Below are positions 52,543-60,735 of a DNA stretch of 60,738 nt, piece by piece. The stretch is taken from positions 1-60,738 of the forward strand of contig CANRDC010000007.1 of the NCBI GenBank assembly GCA_947629245.1, given 5' to 3'. The notes under the pieces were generated by a model. It had not been told where the DNA came from and did not search any database. It saw only the letters and a program-made list of their open reading frames with translations. This stretch comes from an uncultured Oscillospiraceae bacterium (lineage in GTDB: Bacteria; Bacillota; Clostridia; Oscillospirales; Oscillospiraceae). A program made the position numbers and the translations under genes. Each line of letters opens with the position of its first letter. The stretch's first letter is position 1.

Positions 52543-54315
52543 TCAGGCCTTGGCCTTGTTCTTGCTCTGCTTGGTGAAGGTTCCGATGCCCTCGACGATG
52601 AGGAACACGGCCAGGATCACCATGGCCACGGCGATGATCAGCTGGAACCAGTTGCCCCACAGGGGAGCCGCGGCGGTGGAGACGCCGCTCATGCACAGCG
52701 TGATCAGGGACTTGATCTTCAGGACCAGGAAGGTCAGCGTGGCGACCATCATGAAGGCCATGGGGATGAAGAACATCTTGTTGTTCTTCCCCACGTTGCC
52801 CAGCCACGCGGCCACGGCCATGAGGGCCAGACCGGCCAGAAGCTGGTTGGCGGCGCCGAACAGGCCCCAGATGGCGCTCAGGCTCATGCCGCCCAGCAGG
52901 CAGCCCACCACCACCATGAAGGTGGTGCCAACCAGGGGGTGCGCCAGGAACTTGCGGATGCCGGTGGCGTCCTTCCAGGTGGCCTCGCCCTCCTTCAGGA
53001 ACAGCTCGGAGAACATGAACCGGCTCAGACGGGTGCCGGTGTCCAGGCTCGTCAGGGCGAACACGGACACGGCCAGGGTCAGCAGGGTGTTGATGACCCG
53101 GTAGACCGTGGTGCCGTCCGCGGCGAACATGGTGGCGATGCCGCTGGCGAAGTAGACGGCCGGGGAGACCGACTTGCCCGCGGCGGCAGCGGCGGCGACC
53201 TCGTCCTTGTACTGGGTGAACAGCATGCCCACGGCGATCAGGGACACGACGCCCAGGGCGGACTCGATGAGCATGGAGCCGTAGCCGATGGGCTTGGCGT
53301 CCTTCTCATTGGAAAGCTGCTTGGAGGAGGTGCCGGTGGAGATCAGGGCGTGGAAGCCGGAGCAGGCGCCGCAGGCCACGGTGATGAACAGGGCCGGGAA
53401 CAGGCCGATGCCGCCCACCTTGGTGCCCCAGCCGGTGAAGGCGGGCAGCTCGAAGGTGGCGGTCCCCGCGAAGGCGGAGAAGAAGATGCCCACCACGGCC
53501 ACGGCCATCATGGCGTACAGCAGGAAGCTGGAAAGATAGTCCCGGGGCTGCAGCATGATCCACACGGGGATCAGGGACGCCACGGCGATGTAAATGCCGA
53601 TCAGCACGACCCAGGTCTTGAAGCTCAGGGCGATGCCCACGTTCAGGCCGATGGCGATGGCCGCCACGATGCCTACCAGGCCGATGACGGTGGCCACGCC
53701 GGTGCTCATACCGGCCCGGTTGGTCAGCAGTCCGTAGATGATGGCCAGGACGATGAACAGCACGCTCACCATGGCGGTGGTCTGCTTGCCGGTGACGGCC
53801 TCGCCGGTGGTGATCAGGCTGGGCATATTGCCCGCCTCATCCGCCACGCTGGCGAAGGTGTTGCCCACCACGTTCACGAAGTTGGCGATGACCATGATGA
53901 GCACCAGCAGGGCGAAGAGGATGAACAGCTTCTTGGCCCGGTCGCCCATGGACGCCTTGATGATCTCGCCCACGGATTTGCCCTCGTTGCGGATGGATGC
54001 GAACAGGGAGCCGAAGTCCTGCAGGCCGCCGAAGAAGATGCCGCCGACGACGCACCACAGAAATACGGGCAGCCAGCCGAACAGGGACGCCTGGATGGGG
54101 CCGTTGATGGGACCGGCGCCCGCGATGGAGGAGAAGTGGTGGCCCATGAGCACGGCGGGCTTGGCGGCGACGTAGTCCACGCCGTCCTCCATCTCGATGG
54201 CAGGGGTCTTTCTGCCGGGGTCGATGCCCCACTGCTTCGCCAGCCAGGAACCGTAGGTCACATAGCCGACGACCAGCAGGACGATCGCCGCGACGATGAT
54301 CAGGATCGCAGTCAT
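52543..54315 (-). CDS. cstA: Carbon starvation protein CstA (peptide/pyruvate transporter family)
   Basis: A 590-aa polytopic membrane protein with about sixteen helices. CstA/BtsT proteins import peptides or pyruvate during starvation. Conserved stretches are AVLMGHHFSSIAGAGPINGP, QASLFGWLPVFLWCVVGGIF, GGLQDFGSLFASIRNEGKSV and SGFHALISTGTSSKQL. The length is shorter than the roughly 700-aa E. coli protein and fits the Gram-positive form. AGAGG precedes the ATG. The gene lies 16 bases after the minus-strand ORF at 54332, so they are co-transcribed. Confidence 0.94.
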   Translation of the reverse strand: MTAILIIVAAIVLLVVGYVTYGSWLAKQWGIDPGRKTPAIEMEDGVDYVAAKPAVLMGHHFSSIAGAGPINGPIQASLFGWLPVFLWCVVGGIFFGGLQDFGSLFASIRNEGKSVGEIIKASMGDRAKKLFILFALLVLIMVIANFVNVVGNTFASVADEAGNMPSLITTGEAVTGKQTTAMVSVLFIVLAIIYGLLTNRAGMSTGVATVIGLVGIVAAIAIGLNVGIALSFKTWVVLIGIYIAVASLIPVWIMLQPRDYLSSFLLYAMMAVAVVGIFFSAFAGTATFELPAFTGWGTKVGGIGLFPALFITVACGACSGFHALISTGTSSKQLSNEKDAKPIGYGSMLIESALGVVSLIAVGMLFTQYKDEVAAAAAAGKSVSPAVYFASGIATMFAADGTTVYRVINTLLTLAVSVFALTSLDTGTRLSRFMFSELFLKEGEATWKDATGIRKFLAHPLVGTTFMVVVGCLLGGMSLSAIWGLFGAANQLLAGLALMAVAAWLGNVGKNNKMFFIPMAFMMVATLTFLVLKIKSLITLCMSGVSTAAAPLWGNWFQLIIAVAMVILAVFLIVEGIGTFTKQSKNKAKA

Positions 54316-54331
54316 TTTGTTTCCTCTTTTC

Positions 54332-54832
54332 TCACTTTTGATTTGGTATATTGCGAAGAAGCTTCCTCAGGCTCCGGCCCATCCGGTTCCAGGCCAGCCG
54401 CCCGGAGGAGACCTCCAGGGCAATCGCGCGGTAGCTGCTCCAGCCCTGCAGGCCGAAGCGGTAGCTTTTGGAGCGTTTTAGTTTTTTAACGGCGGCCTCC
54501 GCCCCCGGCGTCATCCCCTCCGCCAGCACGACCAGGGTCACGTCGGTGTTTTTATGGGCGCTGTGGGGCCGGACGCGCTCCATGCCCCGGCTCCAGGCCG
54601 CCTCGTCCAGCAGCCTGAGCCTTGCCTCGTCCAGCTCCTCCTCCACGGCGAAGAACACATATTCATGGCTGTCCGACTCGGAGATCCGGGCGCTCTTGAC
54701 GAGAAAATACTGCTCGTCGTGGGAGTGGAACCGGGCCTCCGCCGCGAAGGGCGGCTCCACGCCCTCCCGGACCACGTCATAATACTGTGTGTAGGAGCGC
54801 AGCAGGCGCTGCAGGGCTTCGTCAGCGGTCAT
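54332..54832 (-). CDS. Conserved-looking small protein ahead of cstA
   Basis: A 166-aa soluble protein from ATG 54832 (MTADEALQRLLRSYTQYYDV); a GTG at 54841 adds three residues. It has an acidic N-terminal helix, EYVFFAVEEELDEARLRLLD, and a basic C-terminal half (AAVKKLKRSKSYRFGLQGWS then RMGRSLRKLLRNIP). No membrane segment. I do not recognise the family; the position ahead of cstA on one transcript suggests a regulator or partner of that transporter. Confidence 0.65.
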   Translation of the reverse strand: MTADEALQRLLRSYTQYYDVVREGVEPPFAAEARFHSHDEQYFLVKSARISESDSHEYVFFAVEEELDEARLRLLDEAAWSRGMERVRPHSAHKNTDVTLVVLAEGMTPGAEAAVKKLKRSKSYRFGLQGWSSYRAIALEVSSGRLAWNRMGRSLRKLLRNIPNQK

Positions 54833-54862
54833 GAATTTCACCAGTTAAAACAAAAAAGATTT

Positions 54863-54898
54863 AAAGCGGCGTAGAATCATTCTACCGCCGCTTTTTTT
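54863..54898. terminator. Intrinsic terminator
   Basis: AGCGGCGTAGA (54865-54875) pairs with TCTACCGCCGCT (54881-54892, one bulged C), followed by TTTTTTT. On the minus strand it ends the trk operon ahead of the cstA unit. Confidence 0.85.
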
Positions 54899-54946
54899 CG
54901 TTTGCAAGGCTTTTCCGGGGAAATACCCAAAAATATTAAAATTTTG

Positions 54947-55312
54947 TTAAATTTGCACGGGTCGTCCGAACTCCGCCTGGGGCGCGACTGTTCGCAATTG
55001 CTCCATCAGCGCTCGCGCGGCTCTGGTATCGGGCAGCTGGATCTGGGCCAGCTCCCGCTCATCCTTCCCGCAGACCACCAGATGCTCCATGTTCAGCTCC
55101 CCTTTGCCGCAGCACAGCCGGGCCGGTACCGACACCACCCGGCGGAACAGCCGACCGATGTCCTCGTAGGGGACGTAATAGACGCGAAGGCCCTTTTTAA
55201 AGTAGAGCTGCCTGTCCCCCAGCCGGACGAGGCCGATCTCCCGGGCGGACTTATATTCGTCGGCCAGACCGTCGCTGTCGGCGGCCGGGGATGTGAGCGG
55301 AGTAAACTTCAT
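54947..55312 (-). CDS. Unknown small protein downstream of trkH
   Basis: A 121-aa soluble protein rich in beta strands: IGLVRLGDRQLYFKKGLRVY, YVPYEDIGRLFRRVVSVPAR, LVVCGKDERELAQIQLPDT, then a helix. The pattern of a YVPY strand followed by RLFRR and a C-terminal helix is reminiscent of bacterial PH-like domains, which is only an impression. It starts 13 bases after the trkH stop, in the same operon, so it may regulate or be regulated with K+ uptake. Confidence 0.65.
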   Translation of the reverse strand: MKFTPLTSPAADSDGLADEYKSAREIGLVRLGDRQLYFKKGLRVYYVPYEDIGRLFRRVVSVPARLCCGKGELNMEHLVVCGKDERELAQIQLPDTRAARALMEQLRTVAPQAEFGRPVQI

Positions 55313-55324
55313 GGGACGCTCCTC

Positions 55325-56773
55325 TTACTTTTTCTTTCTGGGCCGGATACCGGCGACGAACAGCGTTAGCACAGGGAAGATCTCCAGCCGCCCCAGCAGC
55401 ATGCACAGGCTCAAGATCAGCTTGCTGGGGGCGCTCCAGATGGAGAAGTTCCCGGTGGGCCCCACAAGTCCCAGGCCGGGTCCGATGTTGGAAAGGCAGC
55501 TGATGACGCTGGTGAGCGTGGTCTCCAGGTCGTAGTCCTCCAGGCTCAGCAGCAGGAAGGACCCCAGGGCGAACAGGGCGTAGAGCATGTAATACACCAT
55601 GGTATTGCGCACGGCGCCCTTTTCCAGCTTCTCCCCGTCCAGGGTGACGCGCACCACGGACCGGGGATTGATGAGCTGGCGTATCTCGCCCCAGATGGTC
55701 TTGCCCAGGATCACGAGCCTTGCCACCTTGGTGCCGCCGCCGGTACTTCCGGCGCAGGCGCCCATGAGCATCAGCAGCACCAGCAGCGCCTTGGAATAGC
55801 TGGGCCACAGGTTGAAGTCCGCCGTGGCGAAGCCCGTGGTGGTGATGATGGAGGACACCTGGAAGAAGGAGTAGCGCAGGGCCTGGAGGATGCCGTGATA
55901 CTGGTGGACGATGTTCAGCGCGATGGTCACGGTGGCCACGGCCACCACCAGCAGATATCCCCACAGCTCCTGGCTTTTCAGTCCCTTCAGGGACCGCTTC
56001 ACCAGCACGATATAATAGAGGTTGAAGTTGACGCCGAAGGCCACCATGAACACGCCCACCACCACGTCCACATAGGCGCTGTTGTAGGCGCCGATGCTGG
56101 CGTTGCGCACGCCGAAGCCGCCGGTACCGGCGGTGCCGAAGGAGGTGGTCAGCGCGTCGAACAGGCTCATGCCCCCAAACAGCAGCAGCACGACCTCCAC
56201 CAGCGTCATGGCAATATAAATATAGTACAGCGTCCGGGCGGTGCCCCGCATCTTGGGCGTGAGCTTGCCCTTGACCGGGCCGGGCACCTCGGCCCGCAGA
56301 AGGTGCATGGAGTGCTCGTCGTCGGTGGGCAGGACGGCCATCATGAACACCAGCACGCCCATGCCGCCCACGAAGTGGGAAAAGCTCCGCCAGAACAGCA
56401 CGCCCTTGGGCACGCTCTCCACCTCGGGCAGCACCGACGCGCCGGTGGTGGTGAAGCCGGAGATGATCTCGAACAGGGCGCTTATGTAGTTGGGGATAGC
56501 GCCGGAAAAGACGAAGGGCAGCGCCCCGAACAGGGAGATGAACACCCAGCTCAGCGTCACGGACACGAACCCCTCTCTGGGCCGCAGGCTCCCCTGGTGC
56601 TTCCGGCCCAGGGCCAGCAGCCCGCCGCCCGCCGCCAGGGTCAGAGCGATGGTCCACACAAAGGGCCAGGGGCTCTCTCCGTACAGCAGCGCCACCGCCA
56701 GCGGCGCCAACAGCAGTCCCGCCTCGATGGTCAGCACGCGGCCAAGGATGCTGATAATGATCCGATAGTTCAC
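55325..56773 (-). CDS. trkH: Potassium uptake protein TrkH/KtrB family
   Basis: Membrane K+ channel/transporter subunit, 482 aa, built of four M1-P-M2 repeats. Pore motifs are visible as FTTTGASVLPEVESVP, FGTAGTGGFGVRNASIGAYN, ACAGSTGGGTKVARLV and SCLSNIGPGLGLVGPT. It works with TrkA, which lies six bases upstream. The length fits TrkH rather than the shorter KtrB. Translation is coupled with trkA. Confidence 0.93.
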   Translation of the reverse strand: MNYRIIISILGRVLTIEAGLLLAPLAVALLYGESPWPFVWTIALTLAAGGGLLALGRKHQGSLRPREGFVSVTLSWVFISLFGALPFVFSGAIPNYISALFEIISGFTTTGASVLPEVESVPKGVLFWRSFSHFVGGMGVLVFMMAVLPTDDEHSMHLLRAEVPGPVKGKLTPKMRGTARTLYYIYIAMTLVEVVLLLFGGMSLFDALTTSFGTAGTGGFGVRNASIGAYNSAYVDVVVGVFMVAFGVNFNLYYIVLVKRSLKGLKSQELWGYLLVVAVATVTIALNIVHQYHGILQALRYSFFQVSSIITTTGFATADFNLWPSYSKALLVLLMLMGACAGSTGGGTKVARLVILGKTIWGEIRQLINPRSVVRVTLDGEKLEKGAVRNTMVYYMLYALFALGSFLLLSLEDYDLETTLTSVISCLSNIGPGLGLVGPTGNFSIWSAPSKLILSLCMLLGRLEIFPVLTLFVAGIRPRKKK

Positions 56774-56779
56774 CGCGTC

Positions 56780-58138
56780 TTACCCTCTCAATATATCTTC
56801 CAGACGGCTCATGCCTCGCTTGGTGGTGACGGCCAGCACACTGTCGCCCGCCCAGATCTCGTCGTCGCCGCCGGGGATGACGCACTTGCCGTCCCGGATG
56901 ATGGCGGCCACCAGCACGTCCTGGCGGGTGGGCAGCTCCCGCAGGGGCACGTTCACGCAGGGACTGTTCACCCCCGCCCGGAACTCCAGCACCTCCAGCT
57001 TTCCGTCCAGGATGCGCCGGAGCATCTCCACGCCGCTGCTTCCGCTGGCGTTTTCCATGCTGCGCACATACTGGAGCACCTGCTGGGCGGTGATGTACCG
57101 GGGCTGGACAGGCTCCTCCAGGCCCAGATTCTCCGCCACGGGCAGCAGACTGTCCTCGTTGACCTTGGCCACGGCCTTGTCCACGCCCGCGCTGCGGGCA
57201 TAGGCGCCGAGGATGATGTTGATCTCGTCGGAGCCGGTGATGGCCACCAGCGCGTCCGTCTCCCGCAGGCCCTCCTCCTCCAGGATATTGGGCCGGGAGC
57301 CATCGGCGCAGATGACCTCCGCCTTGGGCAGCAGGTCCTTGATCTGCTCGCACTTGTCCGGGTCCTTCTCCACGATCTTCACCCGGATGCCCATGCCCAG
57401 CAGCTGTCGGCTCAGATACATGCCCACCATGCCGCCGCCTACGACCATCACGTCCCTGGCGCCCTTTTTGAAGATGGCCATGGCCCGGAAGAAGGCGTGG
57501 ATATGCTTGGGCGCGCCCACCACGTTCACGCTGTCCCCGGCCTGCAGGACAAAGTCGCCGCCGGGGATATGGACCTGGCCGCCCCGGCGGACGGCGCAGA
57601 TCAGGGTGCCCCGGTCAAAGCGGCTGTGGAAGTTTTTCAGCGTCAGCCCGCACAGGGGATTGTCCTCCCCCAGCCGGAACTCCACCAGCTCCGCCTGGCC
57701 CTTGGCGAAGGGCTCCACCTTGGCCGCCGACGGAAAGCGCAGCACCCGGCTGATCTCCCCCGCCGCGTCATATTCCGGATTGATGGTCATGGACAGGCCC
57801 AGCTCCTCCCGCAGGAGCATGACCTCCTCATAGTGGTCCTGCCGACGCACCCGCGCGATGGTGTGCTTCACGCCCAGCTTCCGTCCCACCATGCAGCACA
57901 GGATGTTGGACTCGTCCGAATCGGTGGCCGCGATGAGCAGATCCGCCGACGCCACGCCCGCCATCCGCAGCGCCTCGATATCCACGGCGCTGGAGATAGT
58001 GATGGCGTCCAGGGTGGTGTTCACCAGCGTGACCCGGTCGGGATTGCGGTCGATGACCGTCACGTCGTGCCCCTCCCGTGTCAGATACTGGGTCAGCGTG
58101 AAGCCGATCTTGCCCGCGCCCACAACGATGATATTCAT
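56780..58138 (-). CDS. trkA: Trk system potassium uptake protein TrkA
   Basis: Cytoplasmic gating subunit of the Trk system, 452 aa, with two tandem RCK units. The NAD-binding motifs are MNIIVVGAGKIGFTLTQYLT at the N-terminus and VMVVGGGMVGMYLSRQLLGM near residue 230, each followed by a TrkA-C domain. ATG 58138 is used because GGGAGG lies about four bases ahead; the frame starts 13 codons earlier without support. First gene of trkA-trkH-ORF. Confidence 0.94.
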   Translation of the reverse strand: MNIIVVGAGKIGFTLTQYLTREGHDVTVIDRNPDRVTLVNTTLDAITISSAVDIEALRMAGVASADLLIAATDSDESNILCCMVGRKLGVKHTIARVRRQDHYEEVMLLREELGLSMTINPEYDAAGEISRVLRFPSAAKVEPFAKGQAELVEFRLGEDNPLCGLTLKNFHSRFDRGTLICAVRRGGQVHIPGGDFVLQAGDSVNVVGAPKHIHAFFRAMAIFKKGARDVMVVGGGMVGMYLSRQLLGMGIRVKIVEKDPDKCEQIKDLLPKAEVICADGSRPNILEEEGLRETDALVAITGSDEINIILGAYARSAGVDKAVAKVNEDSLLPVAENLGLEEPVQPRYITAQQVLQYVRSMENASGSSGVEMLRRILDGKLEVLEFRAGVNSPCVNVPLRELPTRQDVLVAAIIRDGKCVIPGGDDEIWAGDSVLAVTTKRGMSRLEDILRG

Positions 58139-58189
58139 AGGCCCTCCCAAAAATGGATAGATCCATACAAATTTCAAAATATCTTATAC

Positions 58190-58218
58190 ATATTATCACC
58201 GCGCCCGTTTTCCGTCAA
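58190..58218 (-). promoter_or_regulatory. trkA promoter
   Basis: On the minus strand TTGACG (58213-58218), 17-base spacer, TAATAT (58190-58195), about 50 bases before the trkA start. Confidence 0.65.
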
Positions 58219-58276
58219 GGGCGCTTGTGACAGGTCTGAAAACGTGCCTGTCCCGCGTTCGACAGAAATCTGTAGG

Positions 58277-58789
58277 TGTTACAATGATGAGTGACAGGAA
58301 GGGAAGAAAAAGATAGCGAATAGGGATAGCCTGTGTTAAGGTTGAGTTGACGAGACCAAACCGAAAGGCAGGCGGCACCCTATTCGCCATGAATAAGATA
58401 ACACAAACCATGCGTTACAGGCAAGCCCTTATCCAGTACGCGGAGAAATACGGCGTCACAAAGGCAGCGATCCGTTACCGCACCAACCGCCTGCACTCCT
58501 CTGGAACGGCAAAGCTCACGCTCTTTGAGAAAACGCTTGCCGAATTAGGCATCCGCTATAAGACGATTCGGCCGTATACCCCTCGGCACAATGGCAAGGT
58601 TGAGCGCAGCCACCGCAAGGACAACGAGTATTTCTACGCTACCCACAAGTTTTACTCCTTCGAGGATTTCAAAACCCAGCTTGCACGTTGGAACAGAGCT
58701 TACAACCACTTCCCCATGCGTCCTCTAAACTGGCAGCCTCCTATCCAGGTGCTTTCTTCTTTCCCTATCTCTGTTACACATCATTGACA
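58277..58789 (+). mobile_element. Internally deleted IS481/IS3-like element
   Basis: The ends form imperfect inverted repeats: TGTTACAATGATGAGTGACA on the left faces, on the other strand, TGTCAATGATGTGTAACAGA on the right, then GGGAA and AAGAA motifs on both sides. About 513 bp, far shorter than an intact element, with only a transposase remnant inside. It marks the edge of the accessory region. Confidence 0.75.
58389..58787 (+). pseudogene. Transposase remnant (internal deletion)
   Basis: The first about 35 residues are a transposase N-terminus with a helix-turn-helix (ITQTMRYRQALIQYAEKYGV, TKAAIRYRTNR). Then, without a frameshift, comes the integrase-core C-terminus: TLFEKTLAELGIRYKTIRPY, TPRHNGKVERSHRKDNEYFY and RAYNHFPMRPLNWQPP. 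The first two catalytic Asp regions are missing and only the Glu motif (GKVERSH) remains, so the product cannot transpose. The joint falls at T-N-R, which probably existed twice in the parent gene. Confidence 0.85.
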
Positions 58790-58830
58790 AACCAACACTG
58801 CGTATATCACGGTGTACTTTTTCTTGCCGC

Positions 58831-59361
58831 TCATAGGCCGAACATCTCCCGGACGATCCGATCCGCGCCTTTCACAAGCCCGGTGAGAACGAGCATATTA
58901 AAGATAAGCTGTCCAATATATTTCCAGGCCATCGTGACGGCAGGTAAATCGGCGTCCACCGCCGGGGCGCTGCTGTTGAGAAACGCCGTATAAATGAGAC
59001 AGGCCAGGACGATGACGGCCCCCTCCATACACACGCCGACGTAACTTTTGATAAAGGATTTTCCCACGCCGGACGTGCCTTCTCCGGCAAATGCGGACAG
59101 GGGCAGCGGGGAGATCGCGGTGTATAGGTACAGCTTGAAAAAGCGCCCGTAGACGGTCAGTATCAAAATGAACGACATAACGGTAATGAACAGGCTCCCC
59201 AGGAGGGACACAAGCCAGAGGGGGATGCTCTGCAAAAAGCCCACGTCCTCAATGGCGGACACGATCTCGGTGGGGAGCGTGGTGGCGGTGGAGACGGCCC
59301 CTCCAATGCCGGACAGGGCGGTGTTCACCTCACATAAAAAGTAATTACAATGTATTGACAT
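58831..59361 (-). pseudogene. VirB6/TrbL-like conjugation protein, N-terminally truncated
   Basis: The product is the C-terminal about 170 residues of a polytopic conjugal transfer protein of Tn1549/Tn916-type elements: EVNTALSGIGGAVSTATTLP, GSLFITVMSFILILTVYGRF, LYTAISPLPLSAFAGEGTSG and FIKSYVGVCMEGAVIVLACL, with several helices. The normal N-terminal helices are absent and the first residues (MSIHCNYFLC) come from sequence outside the gene, next to the toxin-antitoxin promoter. Remnant of an integrated conjugative element. Confidence 0.7.
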
Positions 59362-59365
59362 ACAT
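59350..59365. promoter_or_regulatory. Inverted-repeat operator of the toxin-antitoxin operon
   Basis: ATGTAT (59350-59355), TGAC, ATACAT (59360-59365): a perfect 6-bp inverted repeat around the -35 box. Expected RelB-type autorepression site. Confidence 0.6.
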
Positions 59366-59383
59366 CCTGTTCGCGGATATACT
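59355..59383 (+). promoter_or_regulatory. Promoter of the toxin-antitoxin operon
   Basis: TTGACA (59355-59360), 17-base spacer, TATACT (59378-59383); AAGGAG follows ahead of the antitoxin ATG. Confidence 0.85.
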
Positions 59384-59405
59384 ATGACAAAAGGAGTGGT
59401 TTACC

Positions 59406-59729
59406 ATGGATCAGAGCTTCAATGTCGTAACGGCCCCAAAGACGGCCACGTTCCAAATGCGGATAAACCCGGACGTAAAGAAAAAAGTTGAGGACATCTA
59501 CGCCCAGCAGGGTTTGTCTCTGACAGATGCCGTCAACATTTTCCTCCAGCAGTCCATCAATGCCAACGGCCTGCCGTTCCTGGCCTCGTCGGAGAACGCG
59601 GAGTACATGAAGGCAAAGGCATGGAAACAGTTTTCTGCGGAAGTGCAAAAGGGCTTTGATTCCGCTGGGCGGGACGGGTGGCTGACAATGGACGAGGTCG
59701 AGGCCATGCTGGGGCTTGGTGATGAATAA
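59406..59729 (+). CDS. RelB/DinJ family antitoxin
   Basis: Antitoxin, 107 aa. The N-terminal ribbon-helix-helix region TATFQMRINPDVKKKVEDIY then AQQGLSLTDAVNIFLQQSI binds DNA, and the acidic C-terminal part (MDEVEAMLGLGDE) should wrap the toxin. AAGGAG lies well placed before the ATG. Its end overlaps the toxin start by eight bases. The lower GC content of this block compared with the chromosome fits an acquired module. Confidence 0.92.
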   Translation: MDQSFNVVTAPKTATFQMRINPDVKKKVEDIYAQQGLSLTDAVNIFLQQSINANGLPFLASSENAEYMKAKAWKQFSAEVQKGFDSAGRDGWLTMDEVEAMLGLGDE

Positions 59730-60093
59730 GCTACGGTTATCGCCGGAAGCGGCGGCAGATTTGAAAAATATCAAAACCTATATTGCCAAAAATTTACAAA
59801 ACCCCATTGCGGCACGAAATGTCATTAAGCGCATTACAGATGGTATCCGGGTGCTGGAGCAGTACGCACAAGCCGGTTTTGCCATCAGCGCCCGGACAGG
59901 TATCGACACCGACCTGCGTATCCTTGTCTGCGGCGTTTATCGGGCCGTTTGCAGGGTCGAGGGAAACGTCGTATCCGTTGCCAGAGTGATCAATGGCCGC
60001 CAGGACTACATCACGGAGTTGTTTGGACAAGATATAGTCTCTGATCGCGTGGATCTGACAAGCAAAGAAAGTAAGAAATGGTGTGAACTCTGA
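59722..60093 (+). CDS. RelE/ParE family toxin
   Basis: A 123-aa toxin. Helical N-terminus (LSPEAAADLKNIKTYIAKNL) and the beta-sheet core GTDLRILVCGVYRAVCRVEG-like segment (DLRILVCGVYRAVCR, VVSVARVINGRQDYI), as in the RelE/ParE fold. Whether it cuts mRNA (RelE) or poisons gyrase (ParE) cannot be said from the sequence. The C-terminal extension beyond ITELFGQ (about 20 residues) is unusual. Start ATG 59722 lies inside the antitoxin gene; TTG/GTG codons just upstream are alternatives. Confidence 0.88.
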   Translation: MNKLRLSPEAAADLKNIKTYIAKNLQNPIAARNVIKRITDGIRVLEQYAQAGFAISARTGIDTDLRILVCGVYRAVCRVEGNVVSVARVINGRQDYITELFGQDIVSDRVDLTSKESKKWCEL

Positions 60094-60095
60094 CG

Positions 60096-60626
60096 ATGGA
60101 ATTGCGTGTCAACAGCAAAATGTATAGTGTTGTAAAACTTCTTGGCAAGGGGAAAGGCGGATATTCTTATTTGGCAGCAGACGGCCAGGGGCAATACGTC
60201 CTCACGCAGATCCATCACGAGCCTTGCGACTACTATACCTTCGGCAACAAGATCGAGGCGGAACTTCGGGACTATGAGCGCCTCGCCGCTATTGGTATCC
60301 CGATGCCCAAGCTGCTGGACGTGGATGTGGAACAAGAGCGCATTTTGAAAGAATACATCGAGGGTGACACCATCTACGATCTGGTCCTGCGGGACGAAAT
60401 GCGGGAAGTATATTTAGAGCAGTTGCGGGCTATGTGCCATCTGCTCTACCCAGCCCATATCAACATCGACTATTTTCCCACAAACTTTGTGGTGCAGAAC
60501 GGGACGCTCTATTATATCGACTTTGAGTGCAACGAATATATGGAACAGTGGGATTTTGAGCATTGGGGGAGCAAGTACTGGTCCAGGACGCCAGAATTTA
60601 TGCAGTACGTGAATGACCATCAGTGA
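60096..60626 (+). CDS. Small kinase-fold protein with atypical active site
   Basis: A 176-aa protein that looks like a minimal protein kinase fold: glycine loop LLGKGKGGYSYLAADGQG, helix IEAELRDYERLAAIGIPMPK, hinge ILKEYIEGDTIYDL, catalytic loop HINIDYFPTNFVVQNG and the metal motif YYIDFECNEY. The usual beta-3 Lys is not obvious (VLTQIHHE) and HRD is replaced by NID. Two bases separate it from the toxin gene, so it belongs to the same transcript. Similar proteins are often annotated as serine/threonine kinases; a neutralising or toxin-modifying role is possible but unproven. Confidence 0.7.
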   Translation: MELRVNSKMYSVVKLLGKGKGGYSYLAADGQGQYVLTQIHHEPCDYYTFGNKIEAELRDYERLAAIGIPMPKLLDVDVEQERILKEYIEGDTIYDLVLRDEMREVYLEQLRAMCHLLYPAHINIDYFPTNFVVQNGTLYYIDFECNEYMEQWDFEHWGSKYWSRTPEFMQYVNDHQ

Positions 60627-60706
60627 GATAACTTCCCATTTGTCGGGGAGAAGAAATGCGTCTCACCGGGGGATTGGCCGTAAGACAGTACAGTATCGGA
60701 TTTTGG

Positions 60707-60735
60707 AATGGCGTGGCGTTTTGTCACGCCATTTC
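60707..60735 (+). terminator. Terminator of the toxin-antitoxin operon
   Basis: AATGGCGTG (60707-60715) pairs with CACGCCATT (60725-60733), then TCC. The stretch 60627-60706 shows no gene. Confidence 0.65.

Noticed and set aside
52426-54489. A 687-codon plus-strand frame opposite cstA
   Set aside because: Composition of His, Gly, Gln and Asp repeats reflects the reverse of a membrane-protein gene; no motif or start signal.
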